64,000 nucleotides of DNA from positions 62,001 to 126,000 of the forward strand of contig NZ_JANAVF010000006.1 of assembly GCF_024213195.1 (NCBI RefSeq), in the 5' to 3' direction. The position numbers were made by a program, and so were the translations under genes. The notes beneath the pieces were generated by a model. That model was not told where the DNA came from. It made no database searches and saw only the letters and a program-made list of their open reading frames with translations. Of this stretch, positions 1-8,086 are shown piece after piece (position 1 is the first letter of the stretch; each line of letters opens with the position of its first letter). This stretch comes from Streptomyces sp. TBY4. Its GTDB lineage: Bacteria; Actinomycetota; Actinomycetes; Streptomycetales; Streptomycetaceae.

Positions 1-813
1 GGCTTCTACCGCGAGCTCAACACCGAGGGCTACCGCCAGGCCGACCTGATCACCCCGTGCAACCAGTACAACCGTCGCTGGGAGGAGCGCGGGGGAGCCG
101 ACGCCGAGCGGATCCGCACCGTCTACAACGGCGTCGACCCGCACGCCTTCCCCGAGGCCGGCCCCGAGCCGGAGGTCCCCACCCTCAGCTGGTGCGGCCG
201 CATCGACCCCATCAAGGACCTCGAAACCCTCGTGCGGGCCTACGCCTTCATGCGCGAGGAGCTCCCCGCCCTGCGGCTGCGGCTCTTCGGCCCGGTCCCG
301 GCCGGCTGCGAGGACTACAAGCTCAAGCTGGAGAAGCTCGCCGCCGAACTGGGCGTGAGCGACGGGATCACCTACGAGGGCCGCATCGACGACGTGGCCC
401 GGGCCTACGGGGCCGGCTCCGTCGTGATGCTCTCCTCCATCAGCGAGGGCTTCCCCTTCTCCATCATCGAGGCCATGTCCTGCGGCCGCACCACCGTCTC
501 CACCGACGTGGGCGGGGTCCGCGAGGCCGTCGGCGACACCGGCCTCGTCGTCCCGCCGCGCGAGCCCGAGACCATGGCCCGCGCCACCCTCGCCCTGCTC
601 CGCGACGACGAACGCCGCGCGGAACTGGGCCGGATGTCCCGCAAGCGGGTGGTGGAGAAGTTCACCCTCCACCAGTCCGTGGACGGCTTCCGCCATATCT
701 ACCGCGAGCTCGCCGGCCAGCCCGTCCTGCCCGTCCACGTGGGCGACGAGTGGACCCAGCGCCTCGCCGACCCCTGGTACAAGGAACTCGCCGCCGACGG
801 GAGCCTGTGGTGA
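1..813 (+). CDS. PelF-like GT4 glycosyltransferase, C-terminal 270 residues (5' end outside window)
   Basis: The reading frame is open from the first base to the TGA at 811-813, so this is the C-terminal part of a longer protein. It shows the GT-B donor-binding half of a family 4 glycosyltransferase: YNGVDP near the domain linker, LSWCGRIDPIKD at the start of the second Rossmann domain, and SEGFPFSIIEAMSCG, where the E-x7-E-type motif binds the nucleotide-sugar. PelF, the cytosolic Pel polymerase, is a GT4 enzyme that uses UDP-GalNAc. That assignment is favoured here because a GH114-type hydrolase and a spherulin-4 protein follow in the same operon. The stop overlaps the next start (GTGA). 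The usual PelF N-terminal domain (DUF3492) would lie upstream and cannot be seen. A generic GT4 enzyme for another polysaccharide remains possible. Confidence 0.8.
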   Translation, partial: GFYRELNTEGYRQADLITPCNQYNRRWEERGGADAERIRTVYNGVDPHAFPEAGPEPEVPTLSWCGRIDPIKDLETLVRAYAFMREELPALRLRLFGPVPAGCEDYKLKLEKLAAELGVSDGITYEGRIDDVARAYGAGSVVMLSSISEGFPFSIIEAMSCGRTTVSTDVGGVREAVGDTGLVVPPREPETMARATLALLRDDERRAELGRMSRKRVVEKFTLHQSVDGFRHIYRELAGQPVLPVHVGDEWTQRLADPWYKELAADGSLW

Positions 814-2444
814 GCGGATCGCTCTGGCTCAAGCCGCCCGGCCCGGACGGGGCCTGGGTGCCCGTCGGCCACGCAGCGGCCGCCGGCCGCGGCACGGCGC
901 CCGCCGCGGCCGCCGCCGACGCCCTGCCCGGCATCCCCCGGCCGCGCCGCGAAGGACATGAAGGACGCGACGGACAAGACGGGCGTGACGGGCCGGCCCC
1001 CGACCCGATGGACGAACTCGCCGAACGCCTCGACGGGTTCATCGCCGCCGCCGTCCACCCCGACGAGATCGCCGCCGTCCTGGAATCCGACGGGATGACT
1101 GACGAGCACATCCGCCTCGCCTACGGGCGCCAGGACTCCTTCGGCCTCGCCGAGGAGCTCTACGCCCGGGTGCCCCGCTCCTTCCCGGAGCCCGACCGGG
1201 TCCCCGACCCCTGGAAGGTCCCCCTCACCGCCTGCCTCCTGCGCGGGCTGATCTTCGCCCTGCCCGGCCTCGCCTACCTGCTGGGCGCCCCCCTCCTGGA
1301 GGGGCCGCAGGACCGGCTGGGGCTGCCCGCCGGGACGCTCACCCTGCTCGCCGGGGCCCTCATCGGCTGGGTCTGGGACCAGACCCTGTCCCACCGCGCC
1401 TACTCCTGGCTCGGCCTCGGCGACCGGGCCGCCGCCGGGCGGACCCTGCTCGCCGGAGCCCCCGCGGGGGCCCTCCTGGGCACCGCCGCCGCGCTCGCGG
1501 TACCCGGCGGGCCCCCCTTCTCCTACGCCTTCGCCGCCGGTCAGGCCCTGTACGTCGGGGCCGCCACCGTCCTGCTCGTCCTCGGGCGGGAGCGGCTGCT
1601 CCTGGCCGCGCTCGCACCGATGGCCGCCGGGGCGCTGCTCTCCCTCGCCCTGGAACTGCCCGTCCCCGTCCGGGTGTTCCTGCTGGCGGTCTCCCTCCTG
1701 GCCGCCTGCGCGCTGGCCGTACGGGAACTGCCGCTGGCCGACGGCGTACGGGCCCTCGTGCTCCGCGTCCGCGGCTGGACGCAGCACCGGCCGGGCGAAC
1801 GCGGCCCGGTGCGCTGGCAGATGCTGCGCGGCGCCGAGGAGGAGTACGGGCCGCGCGGGCCCCGGCTGGCGGACTCCGTCCCCTACGGGGTGTTCGGCCT
1901 CGGCACCGGTCTGCTCGTGCTGTACGCCGCCCTCGGGGAGGTGCTCGCCGGCGGCCCCGCCGAGGCGGTCGCCGCCCCCTCGGCGGTGGCGCTCACCCTC
2001 AGCATGGGCCCCGCCGAATGGCTGCTCCACCGGTTCCGCAGCGGCAGCCTCGCCGGGCTGCGCGCCGCCCGCTCGCCCCGGCAGTTCCGGCTGCGGATGC
2101 TCTCCGCCCTGGCCCGGTGCCTCGCCGTGTACCTGGCGGTGCTGCTGGCCCTCGGCATCACCGGAACCCTGCTCTGGCCCGGCGCGCCCGGCCTGACCGG
2201 GGTCCGGGTCGCCACCCTGCTGCTGCTCGGCGCCGTGATGTGGACCGGGCTGCTCCTGCAGTCCTTCGGGGCGGTCCGGCCCGCCGCGGTGGTCTGCGCC
2301 TCGGCCGCCGTCGCGCAGAGCCTGGCCCTGCTCCTGGGCCTCGGCCACCCGCGCGCCGTGCAGCTGGCCGTCGCCGGAGCCGCGGCGCTCGCGCTGGGCA
2401 CCCTCGTCTGCCTGCTGCTCGGCCGCGCCACGGCCCACCGCTGA
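810..2444 (+). CDS. Polytopic membrane protein of the Pel-like cluster (possible exporter)
   Basis: This 544-residue protein begins at a GTG overlapping the preceding stop by 4 bp, so it is translationally coupled to the glycosyltransferase. Residues 1 to about 130 are hydrophilic, with a Pro/Arg/Gly-rich linker and a short helical segment around MDELAERLDGF. The rest is about 12 hydrophobic segments with short loops. In Pel systems the exporter PelG is a 12-helix protein of the Wzx/MOP type, and the position after the PelF-like gene fits that role. I could not recognise a specific PelG motif, so transport of the polymer is inferred from context and topology only. An internal ATG at 1008 is an alternative start that would remove the linker. 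Strand, extent and membrane nature are secure; function is not. Confidence 0.7.
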   Translation: MSGSLWLKPPGPDGAWVPVGHAAAAGRGTAPAAAAADALPGIPRPRREGHEGRDGQDGRDGPAPDPMDELAERLDGFIAAAVHPDEIAAVLESDGMTDEHIRLAYGRQDSFGLAEELYARVPRSFPEPDRVPDPWKVPLTACLLRGLIFALPGLAYLLGAPLLEGPQDRLGLPAGTLTLLAGALIGWVWDQTLSHRAYSWLGLGDRAAAGRTLLAGAPAGALLGTAAALAVPGGPPFSYAFAAGQALYVGAATVLLVLGRERLLLAALAPMAAGALLSLALELPVPVRVFLLAVSLLAACALAVRELPLADGVRALVLRVRGWTQHRPGERGPVRWQMLRGAEEEYGPRGPRLADSVPYGVFGLGTGLLVLYAALGEVLAGGPAEAVAAPSAVALTLSMGPAEWLLHRFRSGSLAGLRAARSPRQFRLRMLSALARCLAVYLAVLLALGITGTLLWPGAPGLTGVRVATLLLLGAVMWTGLLLQSFGAVRPAAVVCASAAVAQSLALLLGLGHPRAVQLAVAGAAALALGTLVCLLLGRATAHR

Positions 2445-2473
2445 GGCCCGGCGGCAGACCCCGTACACCCCCG

Positions 2474-3181
2474 ATGCACGTGACCCCGTACCCGTACCCG
2501 TACGAGAAGAAGGACCCCATGCTCCTGGTGCCCCTCTACGAGCACCCCGCCGACCGCCCCGAGTACTGGGAGCGGCTCATCTGCTCCCCGGGCCGACTGC
2601 ACTCCGTGGTGCTCAACCCCGCCAGCGGGCCGGGCGAGGCCCCCGACGAGCGGTTCGCCGCCGTGTCGGCGCGGCTGCGCGAGGCCGGGGTGCCCGTCCT
2701 CGGGTACGCCGACACCGACTACGGGCGCCGCCCGCACGCCGCCGTGGTCCAGGACCTGCTGCGCCACCGCGACTGGTACGCCGTCGACGGGACCTTCCTG
2801 GACCAGGCGGCGGCCGGCCCGGAGTGCCTGGCGCACTACCGGCGGCTCGTCGTCGCGGCGCGGGCCGCCGGGGCCCGTACCGTCGTCCTCAACCACGGAG
2901 TGCACCCGCACCCGGACTACGCCGAACTCGCCGACCTGCTCGTCACCTTCGAGGGGCCCTGGGACGCCTACCGGGACGCGGCCGCCGCGCCCCCGTGGAC
3001 CGCGGACCATCCCGCCCACCGGTTCTGCCACCTCGTCTACGCCGTCCCGCCGGGCGCCCCGGCCGCCGCACTCGCCGAGCGGCTGGCGGCCCAGCGGGGG
3101 GCCGGGGTGCACTGCGCGGTCCCGGGGACCGGCGCGCACCCGTGGGGGACCCTGCCGTACGCCCTGGAGGCCGCCGGATGA
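2474..3181 (+). CDS. Spherulation-specific family 4 (spherulin-4) protein
   Basis: This 235-residue protein has the family hallmark LLVPLYEHP near the N-terminus, followed by alternating beta/alpha units (VVLNPASGPG, VLGYADTDYG, VVLNHGVHP, LVTFEGPW). These are typical of the TIM-barrel-like spherulin-4 family, related in fold to GH114 glycosidases. No signal peptide is visible, so it should be cytosolic unless exported in an unusual way. Start choice is uncertain: ATG 2474 gives a Tyr/Pro-rich lead (PYPYPYE), while ATG 2519 begins exactly at the conserved LLVPLY. It lies 29 bp after the membrane protein and overlaps the GH114 gene by 4 bp (ATGA), so it is part of the same operon. Its biochemical activity is not established in the family. 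Hydrolysis or binding of an amino-sugar polymer is inferred from its neighbours. Confidence 0.8.
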   Translation: MHVTPYPYPYEKKDPMLLVPLYEHPADRPEYWERLICSPGRLHSVVLNPASGPGEAPDERFAAVSARLREAGVPVLGYADTDYGRRPHAAVVQDLLRHRDWYAVDGTFLDQAAAGPECLAHYRRLVVAARAAGARTVVLNHGVHPHPDYAELADLLVTFEGPWDAYRDAAAAPPWTADHPAHRFCHLVYAVPPGAPAAALAERLAAQRGAGVHCAVPGTGAHPWGTLPYALEAAG

Positions 3182-4011
3182 GACGCCCGTCCGCAGGCCG
3201 CCGCCTGCTGTTCCTCGGCGCCGTCGCCGTGCTGCTGCTCGCGGCCTGCACCTCGGCCCCGGACGACGACGAGGAGCAGCCGGAGGACTTCTCGCCCGCC
3301 CCGGCGCCCGGGGAGCGCTGGCAGCCGGCCCCCGGGGTCAGCTGGCAGTGGCAGATCACCGGGAAGCTGGACACCTCGGTGAAGGCGGCGGTCTACGACA
3401 TCGACGGGTTCACCACCACCAAGGAGCAGGTCGCCGGGCTGAAGGCGGCCGGCCGCCGGACCATCTGCTACCTCTCCACCGGCGCCTGGGAGGACTTCCG
3501 GCCGGACGCCGCGGCCTTCCCGCGGTCGATGATCGGGGAGGGCAACGGCTGGGAGGGCGAGCGCTGGCTCGACATCCGGCGGCTCGCGGAACTGGAACCG
3601 CTGATGGCCAAGCGGTTCGACATGTGCCGCGACAAGGGCTTCGACGCAGTGGAGCCGGACAACATGGACGCCTACCGCAACAAGTCCGGCTTCCCGCTCA
3701 CCGCCGGGGACCAGCTGAACTACAACCGGCTGATCGTGCGGCTCGCCCACGACCGGGGCCTGTCGGTCGGGCTGAAGAACGACCTGGACCAGATCCCCGA
3801 GCTGGTGGGGGACTTCGACTTCGCGGTCAACGAACAGTGCGCGCAGTACGACGAGTGCGCCCGGCTGACCCCGTTCATCCTGGCGGGCAAGGCGGTCTTC
3901 CACGTGGAGTACGAGCTCCCGGCCGGCCGGTTCTGCGCCGCTACGACCGCGCTGAAGCTCAGCTCGCTGGAGAAGAAGTACGACCTCGGCGCCTGGCGGA
4001 AGGCCTGCTGA
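3178..4011 (+). CDS. GH114 endo-alpha-1,4-polygalactosaminidase-type lipoprotein
   Basis: This 277-residue protein starts with a lipoprotein signal peptide (LLLAAC, Cys24), then an acidic/Pro-rich linker (to about residue 50) and a single glycoside hydrolase domain. Diagnostic GH114 features are WQWQITGKLD, AVYDIDGF (Asp74/Asp76), ICYLSTGAWE and DAVEPDNMDAY, with Glu159 and Asp161 as likely active-site acids. The family includes bacterial enzymes that cleave alpha-1,4-linked polygalactosamine. The N-terminal hydrolase domain of PelA is related and trims Pel polymer. This protein would sit on the outer face of the membrane and cut or release a galactosamine-containing polymer made by the upstream GT. 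ATG at 3178 overlaps the previous stop (ATGA). The family call is strong; the substrate is inferred. Confidence 0.9.
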   Translation: MRRPSAGRRLLFLGAVAVLLLAACTSAPDDDEEQPEDFSPAPAPGERWQPAPGVSWQWQITGKLDTSVKAAVYDIDGFTTTKEQVAGLKAAGRRTICYLSTGAWEDFRPDAAAFPRSMIGEGNGWEGERWLDIRRLAELEPLMAKRFDMCRDKGFDAVEPDNMDAYRNKSGFPLTAGDQLNYNRLIVRLAHDRGLSVGLKNDLDQIPELVGDFDFAVNEQCAQYDECARLTPFILAGKAVFHVEYELPAGRFCAATTALKLSSLEKKYDLGAWRKAC

Positions 4012-4037
4012 AGCCCGGCCGCCGGCCCGTCCGCCCC

Positions 4038-5261
4038 TCAGCCCACCGGAAGGATGGCGTGCACCCGGTAGCCGCCCCCGAAGCGGGGTCCGGCGAAGCA
4101 GGAGCCGCCCAGGGCCACGGCCCGCTCGCGCATGCCGAGCAGGCCGTGCCCGCCGCCGGGGTCGCGGGGTTCCGGCGAGGGGTCCGCCGCGGAGCCGCCG
4201 TCGTCCAGCACGGTCACCTCCACCGAGCCGCCCACCCGCACCACGCTGACCTCGGCGCCGGCTCCGGGACCGGCGTGCTTGCGGACGTTGGTCAGCGCCT
4301 CCTGGATCACCCGGTAGGCCGCGAGGTCCACGGCGGCGGGCAGCGGGACCGCGGCCGCCGGGCCCAGCTGGACCATCACCTTCACCGGGAGCCCGGCGTT
4401 GCGGAAGGTGCCCACGAGGTCGTCGAGGACGGCCAGCCCGGGCGCCGGTTCGGTCGGCGCCTCCGGGTCGCCGGACTGGCGCAGCAGCCCGACGGTCGCC
4501 CGCAGCTCGTTCAGGGCCGAGCGGCTGGCGTCCCGTACGTGCGCCAGCGCCTCCTTGGCCTGGTCCGGGCGCTTGTCCATGACGTGCGCGGCCACGCCCG
4601 CCTGCACGTTGACCAGGGCGATGTGGTGGGCCACCACGTCGTGCAGGTCCCGGGCGATCCGCAGCCGCTCCTCGGCGACCCGCCTGCGGGCCTCCTCCTC
4701 GCGGGTCCGCTCGGCGCGCTCGGCCCGCTCCTGGATGGCGTCGATGAAGGCCCGCCGGCTGCGCACCGCGTCCCCGGCGGCCGCGGCCATGCCGGTCCAG
4801 GCGAAGATGCCCAGGTTCTCCTGCGCGTACCAGGGCAGCGGCCCGGCCAGCATGGCCACGCCCGTCAGCCCGGCCATGGTGATCAGGCCGAGCTTCCAGG
4901 TGGTGGGCCGGTCGGTGCGGGAGGCCACCGTGTACAGGGCGATCACCGTGCACATGGCGACGGGCGCCCGCGGCTCCCCGGTGGTCAGCTCCAGCAGCGA
5001 GAGCCCGATGGTCACGGCCAGCACCGCGCGGGGCCGCCGGCGCCGCAGCACCAGGGCGCCCGCGCCGAGCACGATGAGGACCAGCGAGAACGGCTCGGGG
5101 GTGCGGGTGCCGAAGGTCGGCCCGTGCTCCCCGTGCGGGTCGGCGAAGGACCCGACGACCATGGCGACGAGCGCCCCGAGCGCCAGGAGGGCGTCGGTGG
5201 CCAGCGGATGGTCCCGCATCCACTGCCGCGTCGGAGCGAGCGGCCCGAGGTGTGTCGTCAC
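4038..5261 (-). CDS. Sensor histidine kinase (HisKA_3, NarL/DesK class)
   Basis: This 407-residue membrane kinase has about five or six hydrophobic segments in residues 20-165 and a short cytoplasmic coiled-coil linker (IQERAERAERTREEE). The dimerisation/phosphoacceptor helix follows with RDLHDVVAHH (His207), then a GHKL ATPase with the N-box EALTNVRKHAG (Asn325) and the G-box GGGHGLLGM (369-377). Such kinases autophosphorylate on His and pass phosphate to a LuxR-type regulator. No response regulator is adjacent; the nearest of the right class is at 15532. The GTG start at 5261 is chosen because it precedes the first hydrophobic helix, but the internal ATG at MRDHPLATD is possible. The gene converges on the Pel-like operon with only 26 bp between them, without an obvious hairpin. 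Its signal is unknown. Confidence 0.88.
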   Translation of the reverse strand: MTTHLGPLAPTRQWMRDHPLATDALLALGALVAMVVGSFADPHGEHGPTFGTRTPEPFSLVLIVLGAGALVLRRRRPRAVLAVTIGLSLLELTTGEPRAPVAMCTVIALYTVASRTDRPTTWKLGLITMAGLTGVAMLAGPLPWYAQENLGIFAWTGMAAAAGDAVRSRRAFIDAIQERAERAERTREEEARRRVAEERLRIARDLHDVVAHHIALVNVQAGVAAHVMDKRPDQAKEALAHVRDASRSALNELRATVGLLRQSGDPEAPTEPAPGLAVLDDLVGTFRNAGLPVKVMVQLGPAAAVPLPAAVDLAAYRVIQEALTNVRKHAGPGAGAEVSVVRVGGSVEVTVLDDGGSAADPSPEPRDPGGGHGLLGMRERAVALGGSCFAGPRFGGGYRVHAILPVG

Positions 5262-5290
5262 CCCGATACGGTACGGCCCCGCGCGCCCGG

Positions 5291-6034
5291 TCAGACCCGG
5301 GGCGGTGGCACGGGAGGCGTCCCGGGCGGCGGCGGGGGAGGGGCAGCGGCCGCCGGCCGCCCCAGCGGGGCGCGGGAGCGCTCCGGGCCCCACAGGGCGC
5401 GGACCAGGCAGATCACCATCACCGAGGCGATGGCGGCCAGGTGTTCTTTGCCCGCCAGGTTGTCCTTGAAGAGCAGTTCGCCGATCATCACCAGGACCAC
5501 GAGGGAGCCGGTCAGGTAGGCCCGGTACCGCCAGCAGACGTAGACGGCGAGCCCGACCACCGCCGCCGAGGGCCCGGTGTCGTTGACGATCCGGTCCGTC
5601 GCGGGCAGGCCGAAGGGGTGGTCGGGGCCGAGCGAGAGCCCGATCCGCGCGTACGTGGTCCCGGCCAGGGTGGCCACGTAGCCGATGACCAGCGTGCGCC
5701 ACCAGCCAACGCAGATCTCCGCGATCCCGAAGACGAGCAGGATCTGCGCGAGCGCCCCCCACACCGGCAGGTCCAGCGCCGGCACGAACAGCGACAGCGG
5801 GGTCCGCAGCAGGGCCAGCCAGAGCGGGTCGACGGCTTTGACCGACCCGAGGTTCTGGACAGGCTGGAAGCCCCATGACGTCTGCTGGACGATCTGGAAG
5901 ACGGCGGTCAGGCAGACCGCGCCGAGGGTCATCGGGACGGCCCGCCACTTGTCGCGGACGAGCGCGTCCCGGACCGTCCGGTACAGGGGCCCCCACTCGC
6001 GGTCGGCGAACCGCCGCAGTGAGGAGGTGGTCAA
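5291..6034 (-). CDS. Rhomboid-like integral membrane protein coupled to the MprF-like gene
   Basis: This 247-residue protein starts at a TTG that overlaps the TGA of the upstream gene (TTGA at 6031-6034), a translationally coupled start. It has about six membrane helices and a Pro-rich C-terminal tail. One helix begins DTGPSAAVVGL and a later one contains GKEHLAAIAS. The spacing and order resemble the rhomboid catalytic Ser motif (GxSG, here GPSA) and the catalytic His helix (canonically H followed by G residues). Whether it is an active protease is unclear because the glycine after Ser is Ala. Its only visible partner is the lysyl-PG synthase-like gene upstream, with which it clearly forms an operon. 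The rhomboid relationship is my inference from these motifs. Confidence 0.65.
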   Translation of the reverse strand: MTTSSLRRFADREWGPLYRTVRDALVRDKWRAVPMTLGAVCLTAVFQIVQQTSWGFQPVQNLGSVKAVDPLWLALLRTPLSLFVPALDLPVWGALAQILLVFGIAEICVGWWRTLVIGYVATLAGTTYARIGLSLGPDHPFGLPATDRIVNDTGPSAAVVGLAVYVCWRYRAYLTGSLVVLVMIGELLFKDNLAGKEHLAAIASVMVICLVRALWGPERSRAPLGRPAAAAPPPPPPGTPPVPPPRV

Positions 6035-8004
6035 CGCTTGCTCTCCAGATGTCTGCGGTGCATCCACTTCGGCAGCCCGGGTGCTTCCAGGAAGCCCTCG
6101 GCCCGGCCCGCAGCGATGCCGATCCGCAGCAGGTCCGAGCTCTTCTCGAAGAGCATGAACCGCGGTTCCCAGATCGGCCGGTATTTGGCGTTGGCCCGGT
6201 AGAGGGACTCGATCTGCCACCAGCGCGAGAAGAAGCTCAGCAGCGAGCGCCACAGACGCAGCACCGGACCGGCGCCGAGCTTCGACCCGCGCTCGAAGAC
6301 GGACCGGAACATCGCGAAGTTGAGGGAGACCTGCGTGACCCCGATCTCCTTTGACCGCTCCAGGAGTTCGATGACCATGAACTCCATCAGACCGTTCTCG
6401 GAATCCCGGTCACGGCGCATCAGGTCCAGCGACAGCCCCTTGGGTCCCCAGGGCACGAAGGACAGCACGGCGCGCAGCTCGCCCTCGCCGTCGAAGCACT
6501 CCAGCATCACGCACTGGCCGTCGTCGGGATCGCCCAGCCGGCCCAGTGCCATGGAGAAGCCGCGCTCGGTCGCGCCGTCGCGCCAGTCGTCGGCGCGCAG
6601 CAGGAGGACGTCCATCTCCTCGGCCGGGATGTCGGCGTGGCGGCGGATGCGGACGGTGTACCCGGCCCGCTTGACGCGGTTGTACGCCTGGCGGACGGTG
6701 CGCATGGCCCGGCCCTCCAGGGTGAACTCGTCGGTCTCGACGATGGCCTCGTCGCCCAGCTCCAGCGCGTCCAGTCCGTGCCGGGCGTAGATCTGCCCGG
6801 CCTCCTCGCTCGCGCCCATCACGGCGGGCACCCAGCCGTGCTCGCGGGCCTCGGCCAGCCACGGGTCGATGGCGCCGGGCCAGGCCTCGGGGTCGCCGAT
6901 CGGGTCGCCGGAGGCCAGCGAGACCCCGCCGACGACGCGGTAGGTGACCGCCGCCTTGCCGGTGGGGGACCAGATGACGGACTTCTCGCGGCGCAGCGCG
7001 AAGTAGCCCAGCGAGTCCCGGTTTCCGTGCCGGGCGAGCAGCAGCCGCAGCTTCTCCTCGTCCTCCTCGGTGATCGGGTCCACGGCGCGGCGCGAGCGGA
7101 AGGCCGCGAACAGCACGGCGAGCAGCAGCAGCGTCGACATCACGTTGATCGCGACGTCCACCCAGCCCGGCGTGGTGATCGCGTTGTACGCCTTGTCGTC
7201 GGGGGCCAGGGTGACCAGCCGCATCACGCCGTACCGCCAGCGGGCCAGGAAGGTGGCGTCGGCGGCGTCCGGGTCGGTGTTGGTCGCGCCGACGACCAGG
7301 GCGGCGACCAGCGAGGTCACCAGCAGGCCGACGGAGGCGACCAGACTGGCCAGCAGCGGGTTGGAGCGGTCGCCCTTGGCGTAGAACTCCCGGCGGCCCA
7401 GCAGCAGGGCGCCGAAGAAGAGCGCGGTCAGCCCGAAGGCCACCCAGTTCTGCGGGTGGACGCGGAACTCCGGGTAGCAGAACTCGTACGAGCCCCCGGA
7501 GCACGGGGTGAAGGAGGCGACGGCCGCCATCGCGAAGGCCGCCAGGAGCAGCCCGCTGAGCACGAGGTTCAGGATCCAGGCCGCGCGCTTGCGGCGGCCC
7601 ATGGTGACGGTGAGCAGCAGCGAGAACGCCGCGGAGGCGAAGCCCGCCGTGAGCAGGTACGGAGTGTAGAAATCGGCGGTGCTGTGCCGGCGCAGGTCCT
7701 GGCCGAGCGAGAACCACACCGCGCTGAGCAGGTTGACGAAGGTGACGGCGCGCAAGTACCAGACCGCGAAGGTGGCGCTGCGCCGCGAGCGGACGCTGCC
7801 CCGGCCGGTCTCCCGGGTGTTCCCCTGACCGGCGGACGCGGTTCCCGGCGTGCTGCCCTGTGTGCTGCCCTGGGTGTTTCCTTGCTGGCTTCCTTGCGGG
7901 TTCCCCCGCCCGCCCCCCGGGTTGTTTCTGCCGTTCGGATCCCCACCGGTTCCTCGGTCGGTCTTCCGATCGGACTCTGCGCTGGTCAAACGGACCTCTC
8001 CCAT
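6031..8004 (-). CDS. MprF-like DUF2156 phosphatidylglycerol lysyltransferase-domain membrane protein
   Basis: This protein has 657 residues. Residues 1-75 are a low-complexity Gly/Gln/Asn/Ser/Thr region with repeated QGSTQG and QGNT units. About seven membrane helices follow (roughly 85-315). The C-terminal half is a soluble GNAT-fold DUF2156 domain: GDPIGDPEAW, WVPAVMGASEEA, DWRDGATERGFSMALGRL, VLSFVPWGPKGLSLDLMRRD and SLNFAMFRSVFERG are typical of this aminoacyl-tRNA-dependent lipid-modifying family. MprF proteins attach an amino acid to phosphatidylglycerol and flip the product, which lowers the negative surface charge. This one has fewer helices than full-length MprF, so flipping is uncertain. 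ATG 8004 is chosen because it has no upstream membrane helix to lose and follows a short leader. The gene is coupled by TTGA to the rhomboid-like gene. Confidence 0.82.
   Translation of the reverse strand: MGEVRLTSAESDRKTDRGTGGDPNGRNNPGGGRGNPQGSQQGNTQGSTQGSTPGTASAGQGNTRETGRGSVRSRRSATFAVWYLRAVTFVNLLSAVWFSLGQDLRRHSTADFYTPYLLTAGFASAAFSLLLTVTMGRRKRAAWILNLVLSGLLLAAFAMAAVASFTPCSGGSYEFCYPEFRVHPQNWVAFGLTALFFGALLLGRREFYAKGDRSNPLLASLVASVGLLVTSLVAALVVGATNTDPDAADATFLARWRYGVMRLVTLAPDDKAYNAITTPGWVDVAINVMSTLLLLAVLFAAFRSRRAVDPITEEDEEKLRLLLARHGNRDSLGYFALRREKSVIWSPTGKAAVTYRVVGGVSLASGDPIGDPEAWPGAIDPWLAEAREHGWVPAVMGASEEAGQIYARHGLDALELGDEAIVETDEFTLEGRAMRTVRQAYNRVKRAGYTVRIRRHADIPAEEMDVLLLRADDWRDGATERGFSMALGRLGDPDDGQCVMLECFDGEGELRAVLSFVPWGPKGLSLDLMRRDRDSENGLMEFMVIELLERSKEIGVTQVSLNFAMFRSVFERGSKLGAGPVLRLWRSLLSFFSRWWQIESLYRANAKYRPIWEPRFMLFEKSSDLLRIGIAAGRAEGFLEAPGLPKWMHRRHLESKR
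7820..7930 (-). repeat. Short in-gene tandem repeat encoding Gly/Gln/Thr-rich linker
   Basis: Degenerate repeats of about 12 bp (forms of CCCTGGGTG/CCCTGTGTGCTG on the plus strand) encode the QGSQQGNTQGSTQGSTPG linker at the N-terminus of the MprF-like protein. The unit length is a multiple of three, so copy-number change would lengthen or shorten the linker without a frameshift. Confidence 0.6.
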
Positions 8005-8052
8005 AAAAAGCGATGATATGGGGCATCGCGGTCCGTGCTGGACTCCCGGAGG

Positions 8053-8075
8053 CCGCGGCCTGGTCAAGGCCGCGG
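8053..8075 (-). terminator. Hairpin between cobT and the MprF-like gene
   Basis: A perfect 8-bp G+C stem (CCGCGGCC / GGCCGCGG) with a 7-nt loop lies directly downstream of the cobT stop and about 50 bp upstream of the next gene on the same strand. It fits a terminator or attenuating hairpin for the cobalamin transcript. There is no T-run, as is usual in Streptomyces. Confidence 0.5.
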
Positions 8076-8086
8076 GCTCCGGTGAC

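Noticed and set aside
57..810. Upstream extension of the membrane protein gene over the glycosyltransferase
   Set aside because: Translation is Arg/Pro-rich nonsense; the overlapping frame shows clear GT4 motifs, and the real start is the GTG at 810.
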